Source of the DNA: Trissonchulus latispiculum
Lineage: Eukaryota > Nematoda > Enoplea > Enoplida > Ironidae
DNA length: 64,000 nucleotides
Direction of reading: 5' to 3'
Assembly (NCBI GenBank): GCA_030248195.1
Contig: JASAND010028644.1
Span: forward strand, 87,077-151,076
Shown piece after piece: positions 37,538-48,154 of this stretch (positions are counted from its first letter, which is position 1; every line of letters begins with the position of its first letter). The position numbers and the translations under genes were made by a program. The notes beneath the pieces were generated by a model that saw nothing but the letters and a program-made list of their open reading frames with translations, was not told the origin of the DNA and did no database searches.

Positions 37538-40343
37538 TTAGCAAGTGGATCTGAAGAATCTTTCCAAGCATAGCGGGCTTTCATAGTTTATGAAAAAGTA
37601 TCGATTGTGACAGCCTTTCATGGCCCAGACTGGGACATAGGCGGAGTCCATAATGAATCGACTCATATAGAGATCGTACTGATCGTGACTCGAGCCATAT
37701 TTTTCCAGTCCACAATGAAGCTCCATATTAACTTGACAGATGGTAACACCCGCCTTGTCCAGCGGTCCCCCGTGAGACATATAGGGTAGCAGTTCGAACT
37801 CGGCACCCTCAGCGTCCAGAAATAGGAAATCGATCACTTTATGGACAAGATTGTGCTTCTGCAAAAAGTCTAGAAAGCTCAATGCCTGAACCTCTTTGAA
37901 TTTGTATTCAAAAATTGATCCTACTAAAACGGAGGCGTTGATCACTCCATTTTTGTGGCCAACGGCAACGTTATCGTAGGTGCCGATTTTGTTGAATACT
38001 TGACCCACTTTGTCCTGTGGATCGGCGCCATAGAGACGGCAGTTTGGGACTCTTTCTAATAGTTTATTTTCAGCCAAGGTATCGTTACCGATTCCAAGAG
38101 TGATGCCGATGCAATCAGTACGAGTCGTTGCGTTTGAAACAAAGTTGACAAATCCTTTCTGATCATCCAGATTGTTTAGTAGTTCCATTTTTAGGCGCCT
38201 CTTCAGATGCGCGCTGCATTCGCCGGTCGCCTGGTGAAACGACTCAAACAGCTTCTCTGAAACAAAAACATTTCAAAAAAGCTGTGCGATATTTAATAGA
38301 AAATTTCAAACCGCATACGTTTCATGAACCGCAACGGTACTGAATACTAACTTTTGTCTACTTCTACATAGGGATGGGCGAGGAAAAAAGGACTGGAAAA
38401 GGTTTTCCGTTTTTCCAGTTTTTCTGATGGGGTGGAAAAATGGAAAAATTCCTAATGTTATTTTGACGTTTTTTACATGGAAATATGTTTTATGAACTTT
38501 TCCGGCGATTTTGAACTATTTGCAACGTTTTCCGAGGGGCATAGTAGGTCGGGGTATGTTGAATCTGACGAAATTGTATTTGAGTTTTTTCGAAGCATCG
38601 GAAAAAATGGACAAATATTCGAGACATGTTGTAAAAGTTAATTTATGGTATGAGAATATTAGGGAACTATCACAAAGAGTGTTTACTGATATAATAAGGT
38701 GATATTAATGAACACGGGATAATTTTGGAAATTATTATTTTTTGCTGTTGAAGGTGTTTATGATTGCGTTCGTTTTAGGTAACTTTCCTGCTTAACTTTC
38801 CTGCGTTGAGTGTTTAACCCAAACCTGTTAAAACGTCTGGATTTGTTTATTTTACGAAGTGTGTTAGCTGCGCAAACCGCAGACCAGGTATATATACTAG
38901 AACCTCCAAGGTGTACAGAACTGGTCTGTACATAGTTTGCTTTAGGGCCGTATGCATAGTCTTGGGCTATTGTTTAGCCTGGGCCATTTCAGAAATTGGC
39001 AAGTGCTAAATTTCTGGATGCAATTCAAAGTTGCGTACCAAAGTTGGCCGGGGCTATCTGAAGCAAAATTTAGCACCAGACTTGCTTCTGCCTTACCCCA
39101 GGTCTTAGTCTCGGGCTAACTCGATTTTCGTTCAAGAATGCATGTATTATAGTGTTGGAAAGAATCAGTTTCTTTGCAAATGCTTATGATAGCAGGTCTT
39201 TCTAATAAATGCACCGCAAATGGATTTTGAATTGTTTTCTGTGGATTTTGATGGGCCATTATAAAAAGTGGACGTGAACGTAAGAATACTTTGGAAATGT
39301 CGAAAGACCCACGATTGGTTACTTCAATTAATACTTAGATTTAGCTGAATATCGTCGGTGGCTTGTGCAACCTTGGCTGTAGAAGAAAGGAAAAACAAGT
39401 GACTTCTATCTTGCTTTAATGGAAGTTCCAACAATAACGTTATGCATGAACATTTAAAAAGTATCGTTTGCTGAAAATATTTGATTCCTGTGGTCAATAC
39501 TGGAACCTTTGTAAGCGCTTGTGTAATTGCATTAGTCCTGTGGGACTATTAAATATGGTAAAATCGGCTTATATGAGTGCAGAAACATGATATAGCGCGA
39601 CTTTTAACACATTGGGTAATTTTGGGATGACCGGAAAAAAGGAAAAATATGGACATAATAGAAAAATTCGGAAAAAGGCTATTCCGACGATCTTTTTTTT
39701 CTGGAAAAAATCAACCCTACTTCTACCACGCCGATTGTGGCTGAGTGAGGACAATTTTAATTAAAGGGGAGTTTTCGCCCACCAATCTATCCTTTTGAGC
39801 TAATATATTGCGGGTGTGTACTTAGTTTGGCTTGTAGATTATTTTTCCGCTGTACGCGACAGGTGGCAACGATAAACTAACTATATAGTGCGTAAACCAA
39901 AATTTATTTAATTAGAACTCCTCAAGCCTAAACCGAAACCGTCTTGGCTAATAAAGATTGTATCATTATTTTGTGGTGACTAAGATTTGCTGATTTCGTG
40001 AATAGCCTCCAATAACTTAGCGAACATTAACATTAGACCCACCTTTTGCCAGTTTTCCTATATGGCACAACTTGACCGGTTCAATCAGATATTTCCAGTT
40101 TTCGCATTTATTGTAACTGGATCGTCGACGATCAATAGGATCATCCCAGGCTTTTGGAGTTTCGGAATTTCGAGATTGGCGAAACTGAGACAACTGAACA
40201 TAAAATATGAGTCCGACAACTATTGCTCCCAAAAGGCAAGAACGTCGACAGAGTTGAAAACTAAATCCCATTCCCGGACGATTTGTTCCGATTTTTGTCG
40301 GATTTGGAGACTCTCCTTTTTGATCAGGATCTGAAATTGTCAT
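37538..40343 (-). CDS. Membrane-anchored FkbM-type methyltransferase, paralogue 2
   Basis: Two exons on the minus strand: 40343-40043 and 38256-37538, joined in phase 1, giving 339 aa. Exon 2 is exactly 719 nt, as in the paralogue at 27.5 kb. A hydrophobic anchor lies at about residues 35-51 (SCLLGAIVVGLIFYVQL). The catalytic part keeps TLGIGND (153-159), LYGADP, VAVGHKNGV and FLDAEGAEFE (246-255). The N-terminal stem differs strongly from paralogue 1, while the middle of exon 2 is almost identical at nucleotide level. The intron is 1786 nt. It contains a 1351-bp hAT-like element plus an 8-bp duplication, and removing them leaves 427 nt, near the 453 nt of the sister gene. Substrate unknown; membership of the FkbM family is clear. 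Confidence 0.85.
38369..39719. mobile_element. hAT-like element, TSD CTTCTAC(A/C), GGAAAAA repeats
   Basis: Ends TAGGGATGGGC and TCAACCCTA; 8-bp duplication CTTCTACA (38361-38368) and CTTCTACC (39720-39727), one mismatch. GGAAAAA words cluster at both ends. It lies wholly in the intron of FkbM paralogue 2 and explains that intron's extra length. Confidence 0.82.
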
Positions 40344-40870
40344 TGTAAGAGGTTAAAACAAAGAAATATATAATAATTAATAGTCTGTGTTCCAATGAAT
40401 CAGTGGATCAAATCTTGAGTCAAATATAAACAGTAAATACATCACCTTATTTATTTATTTCTATAGGTAACGACGGAGTAATAATTATGCTTTCAATTAC
40501 TGACAAGTTGAATATATGTAATATCAGACAACCTATAATTGTACTCATTTAACTGATTGAAAACAATTAAAAATACCATAATAAGTTATTTGTGCCAAAA
40601 TACCGCAATTTCAAAGAATATTAACTTTCACTTTTAGCTTTGACAGCTAAGTTAGCACAACTCTTGAAGTCTTAATTAAATCCGTGAACTAGAGTTTCGT
40701 CTGAAGCGTTTATTATTTTTAATTTTGAATAGGGGAATGTTGTCACTAATCTGCTTGTGGAAGGGTGCACTCTTCTAGTCCCTTAATGAAGGTAGTGGGT
40801 GATCCCAACGGTTGGTCAATTTTATACTGATCCATCAACGAAATAACTCTGGTACAAAGCAAGCAGTTGT

Positions 40871-41840
40871 ATATGTTACGTACAAAACCCGAAATTATAC
40901 ATTTCGCGAATTGAATGGCTGTTTTATTCAAAACCCGAAATGCATAGGCATTCTTATTCAAAACGCGAAATGAATAACTGAAGCCATTCAATTCCCGAAA
41001 TGAATAGCTTTTCCATTCAAAACGCGAAATGAATAGCCAGTGGCTATTCAAAACCCGAATTTGTAAGTCAGATTTTATTACAGACTATATCAAACTAGTA
41101 AATTAGTTAGGAGTGCTTAGAAATGTAAGAATTTCTAGCTTCTACAGTTTGGTTCACATCGAAACTATGGTTCACATCGAAACTATGGAAACTAAAGTTT
41201 GGTTCACGGCGAACTACGACATCAAAACGATGCTAAGAACGTGGATGAAGGATAATCAGAGCACTCACTAGCACTCGCGGATTAGCAAGCTGTATGCAAG
41301 AAATGAGATTCTTCCCACAAAGGAGAAATTCATCAGAATTGAGGATGTCCCTGACAAGTCAGTTTCGCTGAGAAGTTTGGTTGTAATGGTTTTTGTGTGT
41401 CCGGCGAAACTCAAGGAATGATGGCATGTAACTGCTGCACTACGAAATGCCAAACAAGTCGGTGTAAGTGCAGAAAGGCTGGACACCTCTGCAACAGTAG
41501 ATGCCACAAATCTCTGAGCTGCACCAACAAATTAATTGAATTAAAGGACTTGTGAACCAAACTTTAGAAGCTAGAAATTCTTACATTTCTAAGCACTCCT
41601 AACTAATTTACTAGCTTGATATAGTCTGTAATAAAATCGGACTTACAAATTCGGGTTTTGAATAGCCACTGGCTATTCATTTCGCGTTTTGAATGGAAAA
41701 GCTATTCATTTCGGGAATTGAATGGCTTCAGTTATTCATTTCGCGTTATGAATAAGAATGCCTATGCATTTCGGGTTTTGAATAAAACAGCCATTCAATT
41801 CGCAAAATGTATAATTTCGGGTTTTGTACGTAACATATAT
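40871..41840. mobile_element. Inverted-repeat element carrying CXC tail fragment
   Basis: Arms of about 290 bp (about 40871-41157 and 41548-41840), nearly identical and inverted, with ends TATATGTTACGTACAAAACC. Each arm has a run of ATTCAAAACCCGAAATGAAT-type units with small changes. The spacer holds the frameshifted cysteine-rich ORF end (41272-41555). The mirrored reading frames in the arms are by-products. Confidence 0.83.
41272..41555 (+). pseudogene. Decayed transposon-type ORF end with CXC cysteine array
   Basis: Two reading frames make one recognisable C-terminus. Frame A, open from 41272, reads YARNEILPTKEKF then IEDVPDKSVSLR. Frame B, from 41388, reads CNCCTTKCQTSRCKCRKAGH then LCNSRCHKSLSCTN, stopping at 41553-41555. 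The DVPD-x-x-VSLR box followed by a CxC-x4-C-x4-CxC-type array resembles the tail of transposon-derived integrase-like proteins that share the Tesmin/TSO1 CXC pattern. A frameshift separates the halves between about 41372 and 41388, and no upstream catalytic part is present. It lies in the spacer of a foldback element (40871-41840). Family assignment is from memory of the motif, not a search. Confidence 0.5.
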
Positions 41841-42199
41841 AAATGCTACAATAACGTAGTAAAATAATATGACAATTTTAGCCAAAGGTTACTCAATCCC
41901 TGTTTGGAATCCACGTACACTTACCATAAGCTGTCGTTTATGAATAACAGGCGGTTTTTCAACAATGCTGCATCTCGATAATTATATTTGTTGAAATGTC
42001 GTCAGCCATGTAGAACTTCGCAATGTAATTAAAATCTAGCTTTATGCTCACGTCAGCTAGACCGCAATTTACAGCTGAAACCAGATTACAAGGGTTGCTG
42101 AGTATTTCTGTTAAATAATAACCGAATTTATATATACGAAATGTAATGAATAAATAATGTGTAATTTGAAAGCCAACAGCCTGAAAGCTAGCAGGGCCG

Positions 42200-43095
42200 A
42201 ATTTATTATTGACCAAAGTTATTTAACCAACGTCTTTATCTTTATCTACATTTATTTCTTAGAATCACATTAAAATGAAGATAAACTGGTTACGTTCAGC
42301 GGCAAGAGTAATAAAGAATTGCTGAAAAAGCGCAGATAAAGAAAGTATAGTAATGATGGAAACGTAATTATATACATTAAGCTGAACTTGGAGACTGTTG
42401 TTATAATTTGCTGAAGTAGCCTAAATTGGGATTTTTTGGTCTAGATCGAAGGATCTCATGCATCTGCTTTTGCTTTGCCACAATGACGCAGCTAGCTATA
42501 GTGTTATTGCAGTGCAGTCGCTTAGTCGAATATAAATTTTTCTGCAACCGTAAATGCTGGCATCGCCTGCCGTGTATGTGCTTGTGCAACAGTTGCTGAA
42601 AAAATGGACTAATCTGCATTATTGTAATATATAATTTTAAGTTTAGAGGAATATATATACATACATTTGTCGAAATCAAGTTTTTCTAATTCTCCTTTAT
42701 CCCGTTGTCCAGGGAGACGATATCTTTACCTGTGAATGACGTAGATTTTTCCCTCTTCGGCACAAGTCAACACGGGGGATATGAGGGTCCCAACTCCCAG
42801 CCCGGACAAAGTACAAGCCCTGTCGCCGTCAGGGGCAAGGGGTAACCAAAAATTGCTGGAAAAAATAGGCTTTGACACCAAATTTAAAAAATTTTCAGCT
42901 TCGCCGCAATTTTTAGTTACTTTATTAATTTTCATGAATTTTTGGTGAAACTTTTTAAAAATTTGCTGATTTTGTGAAAATTGATGATCATGTGATAAGT
43001 CTTCTCGAAAATTTGGGTTCAAGGTACAAGCCTCCTCAAAACTTTTGGGGACAAGCTCCCCAGAATTCGACCCCATGTTTTTGTATGCTCACCAG
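42200..43095. other. AT-rich spacer, no gene recognised
   Basis: No exon or RNA gene seen. It contains a CAGCTTCGCCGC relic (42896) within a T-rich context like that at 6255 and 9320. Confidence 0.35.
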
Positions 43096-43099
43096 AATG

Positions 43100-43701
43100 G
43101 CGGAGTCCGGTGATTCTTCCGTATGCGCACACCTGTGTCTAAAATTCACTAAACATTACCGATTGAGCTCAAATATGTGTGGGTGCATTTTAACACATTT
43201 CTGATTGATCTGTGACAAAAATTTATGATTTAAAAAAATTAAATTTTTAAGGGGGGGGACCAATTGGAACCAAAAATTTTTTGTCTCCGATTTCGATGAA
43301 AAGTTGTATATAGGGGTTTTTCAGGGACGTAAAACGCGAATCCGAAAACCGTTTTTCGATCCTGATTTTGGTTAGCTCAGTACAAGCTAAAGATATGAAC
43401 TTAATTTTTAAGCTTACTTCTAGCTAACGAAAGCGGCATCGAAAAACGGTTTTCAGATTCGTGTTCTGTATCCCTGAAATCTCCTTCATACAACTTTCCA
43501 CCGAGATCGGAGACAAAATTTTTTGGTTCCAATTGGCCCCCCTTAAAAACTTAAAAATAAATTTTTGAAAATTTTAAATTTTTGTCACAGATTGATCAGA
43601 AATGTGTTTAAATGCACCCACACTAAATTTGAGCTCAATCGGTAAAGTTTGACGAATTTTAGGTACAGGTGTGCGTATGAGGAAGAATCACTCGGAGTCC
43701 C
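43100..43701. mobile_element. Foldback FB3
   Basis: Ends GGAGTCCGGTGATTCTTCC and its inverted, slightly changed copy. Arms carry GTATATAGGGGTTTTTC and CCGTTTTTCGATCC. Structure and core words are shared with FB1 and FB2. Confidence 0.84.
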
Positions 43702-43704
43702 ATT

Positions 43705-46675
43705 AATCATTATATATATACTATATACGATTTTTTCGACAATTTTATTTTTATCGAAAGAAGTGGTGGAAGTGCATACGTAATATGCTTTTTAGTAGGT
43801 ACCATTTATTGAGCTCATGATGTTTGTTTATTGCAATTCTTTATGAATATTAGAGATGGCGTTTTGCAACATGTTTTAATTTTCTTACATAAGTGATACT
43901 TGAAGATGCACTTATTAGATGTATATTTAAATAGCAATGTGTCATTGCTTGTAACCAAAATATACGATGAAACTTAACTTCATCAGAGCACTCGGCTGCA
44001 CTGCATTAAAAATTGGTTCGAAAGTTGAAGTCTGCTTGCAAAACTACAAAATCTAATCACCAAATTGTGGTTTAGGAAACCTCGCTGCTGTTAATCTCTA
44101 TCAAGATGATATCTAATAATTTGAGTCTCGAATTCTTTGCCCCCAGGAAAAGGTTCAAGTTTCCGGTGCTGTTTCGGAATCAATAAAGCAAAAAAAGTAG
44201 TTTCTGCGAGTTTGTAGATTATATAGATAGCTCAATTGAATCTTTATGAAACAAGCATTTATAAAATTTAGCCTTTGATTACTTCGTGAAAATACTATTT
44301 AGCAAGAGGTAAGTAAGCTAAAGGCTAAAAAGTACAGAGAAAAGGATGTGATTATATTGAAGTAACAAGCGGTTATGAATTTTTACTCGTATATACAATA
44401 CTTTCAGTAGAATTTCCGTTAATAATCACGTTTAACCTCACTAATTAGCAATCCAGTCTAAAATAAGCGCAGCTTGGAGACTATTTAAAATGCTCTGCCA
44501 AACGCAGTGCGCTGCAAAATCTCACTTTGTATGAAAGCAAGTGTTCTTCAGGAAAAAAGTAAAAAATACTCGGGAACAAAAATATGTGAGGTATTTTTTG
44601 TATAGTAAAGTTGCAAAAAGTGTAACCTATACATACAGCTTGAATAAGTTCGTGCATTAAAGGTTTTATAGTTTTGTATAATTTTTTAAGATTACATAAT
44701 TCTCATATTTTTCACTTTCTCGCATTTCTATTGTGTTACAATTCATTGTACAAAAATCCGTGTCAAGCAAGGCTTAATGAGGTGTTATTCGATTGCTATC
44801 TGAATCTAGAAGTTTACGCCTATCAAATACATGTGTGGTCAAATTTATATTTCTGCGACATTTGTACATATAGTTGTAGAGTGTTAAAAATTCAACTCTG
44901 CAGTTCTATGGAGAAAGCCATTACGTGCTCTAATCTGCAGGCATCCGTTCAATATACCGTACGATAGCTAAATCAAGTGTTGCTTTCTACTGTATGTTTT
45001 CAAAATTAGCATAGCTGGTGACATCGAATGACTTATATATATGGAGTTGGGGGTTGCTGCATGTCACTCAGTCAGTATACAGTACTCGACTTTCTGCGCC
45101 GAAATGCTATTATATATATTATATATATATATATAATAGATGGAGACGAATTAGAGTGGATGAAGTAAGAATTTTTGGTAGCGGTCGAGAATCGAGCATC
45201 AACTGAACCCGTGGTGCAAGCAAGAGTACAAATGCAAGAAAACTAAAAGAATACGTACCAGACTCAAGCTAGTGCAACTTAATGTACATAGGCTGCTAAC
45301 ATATAAAAGGAAACACAAAAGTTGAACTTATCGTTAAAACACAGACACAATATTGAGGGCCCAAAGCATTCAGTCAAAATAAATTCAATCATCCTAAATG
45401 TCAAATGAAATAACAATAATTACGCAGATTAAGAACTACATATAAATTATATTTATAATATGTGTGTGAGTAAAAATAAGTGAAGCAATTTGATAAAATC
45501 AATGGATGGCGCAGATAACATAACCCTTCTTCACACTTTACAGTTGAAGGGAGAATGGCTCGCTAGCCAACAGCTAATCAGATAATTCCCCCTCTCGCTT
45601 CGGTTGGAGAAAACAGAACCCGATTTACAAAATTAGTTGGAACCGCAGCTTAAAGTAAAAGGTTGGGCGGTCAGGTTGGTGGTAGTAGTAGTGATGGTGT
45701 TGAAGTGCGACACTTATGTCGGATTAAATGCGAAGGTAATTTACTGTCGTTACTCTACGTAAATTAGAGCTCCCTGTCAAGGTAGGCATTATTAATACAG
45801 TAGCAACCGCATAACTTTTGTGAATATCGTAAATAGCTGTCGTTCTAAAGATCGGTGAAAAATTGTTTAAAGGAGCGAAATGTTTCATAGAAATAAATAT
45901 ATTACATAGTATATATACATACGTACCTTAGCGGAGTAACGTTCTTGGGTATTGAAAGTTGTATTTTAATTTGTTGCTAGCATGCAAAATTTATGGTCAC
46001 TACGTTAAAAAGCCTTTATGCGGCAGAGAAATAAAAGTTTTATTGGAGAATTTATGATTCATTTATTGTCAATTTTGCTGCTTAACGACAAATTTGCAAG
46101 AATTACAAGTCTGCTGCATGTGAATTTTCACTGATTAAGCTAATCCGATGAATCTGTAATGTTTGAATGAGCTGAAAAATTGAAAAATTCAGCACATGAG
46201 TTTTTCAGTCTTTTTCTCAGAGCAAGAAAGCACAAGAAAACCTGACCCAGACAGCTGATAATAAGGTTGGGCCCGTCCTTATTTGTCAATTAAAAATGTA
46301 CCGGGGGATAATGTTTCGTATATTTTAGCTTCATCACACTGGGTATGCTTTGAAAAATGGGAAGGGGACGTTTCAGTATAGCGCAATTGCCCATAATAAA
46401 GGCATGTATCAGGCCGTGTATCATTAGGAAATTGCCTTCATTTCACCAAATTCCTTTTTTAATTCCTGTGGAGGAACTAAAGAGAACCAAACAATCAAAA
46501 ATACTTGCTCGATTTTATGGAGGCTGCGTCGAAAGTGAAAATCTACTTAAATAAATTGGATTTGAAACGCTCCTAGCACACACTGAGATGGGCAAGAAAG
46601 CACTGGTTTGTGACACAGCAACCTCTAGACTAATTGGGGAATTGCTATATAAGTTGTTACCTCGTTTCAATAAGA
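43705..46675. other. AT-rich intergenic region, no gene recognised
   Basis: Nearly 3 kb of low-GC sequence with scattered TA-rich microsatellites (e.g. 45112-45136). No convincing exon pair, RNA gene or delimitable element. A 97-aa frame at 44674-44967 is probably chance. Confidence 0.4.
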
Positions 46676-46680
46676 TTTAA

Positions 46681-47404
46681 GACCGGTTCACACTAGCGCA
46701 CAATCAGGGGCGTAGGCAGAGGAGGGCCAGAGGGGGGAATTCCCCTCCCCGAAACCAATTTGCCCTCGGAAAATTTGCCTTGTCGGTGGAAATTTTGTAA
46801 AAGTTTCGCGCCGTCGGCACGAAAATTATTAAATAACGCAGGAAAACTTATTTGCACATCAAAAAACTGCTAAATTTTCTAATATTTTTACAAAATTTAC
46901 TCTGGGTTTCACCCCTGCCATATTCTAAAGAGGTCTGGCTTTTAGCTGGGGCTTCCGCCCCCAGTCCCCCGCCTATTTAATTAAAGATCGAACATGTTGC
47001 ACTTCTGATCTAACAAGTTTGTAGAAATTGTTGTCCAAAAAACATTTCAGTAGCGAATTTATACAGGAATTTAAAATAGCACAATTCCTTATTTATGCGA
47101 TTTGGTAATTAATTTTTTTAAACGTTTTCATTATGAGTTTTGTTGCAATTTACAAAATCTGTCCAGCTTCTGGGGGGGGGGCTCTGCCCCCAGACCCTCC
47201 CGCGCAGCTGCTTTATTCTGGCTATGCCACTGCGCACAATCACAAGCACAAGCACAAGATGAAAACGTTCACACTAGGGCACAAGCATAGCCAACAGAAT
47301 TTGAAATTCAGCCTGGCCACGCCGTCTGTGCACAGTGCAAAACAATTTTCATTGCTGCAGCCGTTGTGCTTGTGCTTGTGCTTGTGCCCTAGTGTGAACC
47401 GGGC
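46681..47404. mobile_element. TTAA-flanked element with CACAAGCACAAG words, host of a nested hAT
   Basis: Ends GACCGGTTCACACTAG and CTAGTGTGAACCGGGC; TTAA on both sides (46677-46680 and 47405-47408). GCACAAGCACAAGCACAAG and its inverse fill the inside. A 528-bp hAT-like element (46705-47232) is inserted near the left end; without it and its duplication the host is only about 188 bp. Confidence 0.83.
46705..47232. mobile_element. hAT-like element, TSD CGCACAAT, nested
   Basis: Ends CAGGGGCGTAGGCAGAG and CTGGCTATGCCACTG, close to the widespread hAT terminus CAGTGGCGTAGC. Exact 8-bp duplication CGCACAAT at 46697-46704 and 47233-47240. It carries two GGGG-CTCTGCCCCC-type hairpins (46945, 47172). 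Confidence 0.92.
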
Positions 47405-47409
47405 TTAAG

Positions 47410-48150
47410 TCGTGGCAAAAAGCTTGTCCTCCCTCTTTTAAAAACTCAGATTTAAAGATGTGTGACGGTTTGTCTGTGTGACTTTACGTGCAGATCACTT
47501 TATGGTTCAGTGTACCTGCCACTTACCAGTATATATTTACCAAAGTTAAATAAGCTAGGAGACATGCAAAAAGCAAATTAGAACCACTTCGTTTGAACCA
47601 CTCTCAACTCAAATGTTTTGAAAATGGGCTGAAAATGTCCTCAGTCTTTAGATTCTTAGGTTCAAGTTAACAGTGCATAAAGTAAGACGGAGGCTATGTA
47701 TGCATACATATATGGTTGTTCGTGCTATCAGTAGGGAAGAACGGACAAGCTCGAAAAGGACTACAAAGTTCTGTAGCCGTACTTATACGTGTGCTCTGAA
47801 AAGACGAGCTCTCTTGTGAAGTCTAACAAAAGTAACTATGGACACGAAAGGATATCAGCTAGACTGATTCTGGAATTGGAATTTGGAAAGCTTTATAAAG
47901 TATTTTTCTGTGACGGAACACCTGCTTTTTTGACCGAATGCTACTGTATACGCAGACAGAGTCCTAATTAAAATATTGTTTTTCCAAAAATTGCAATTGT
48001 ACATATATTCCTTAATTTTCGTTCTGGTACCCTCCTTTTTCTGAGTCTGCCGTGACTATGTCACAGGGAACAGCATTCTGTGATTGGTTGGTACAGCATA
48101 AACTATTGCACAGTTCTGAGCAGGTAATTAGCTGTAAATCCTTAAAAGCC
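47410..48150. other. Spacer, no gene recognised
   Basis: No exon, RNA gene or delimitable repeat seen. Confidence 0.35.
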
Positions 48151-48154
48151 TGTA

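Noticed and set aside
40746..41867. Repeated frames starting MNSHWLFISRF on both strands
   Set aside because: Generated by the tandem units in the inverted arms of the element at 40871-41840.
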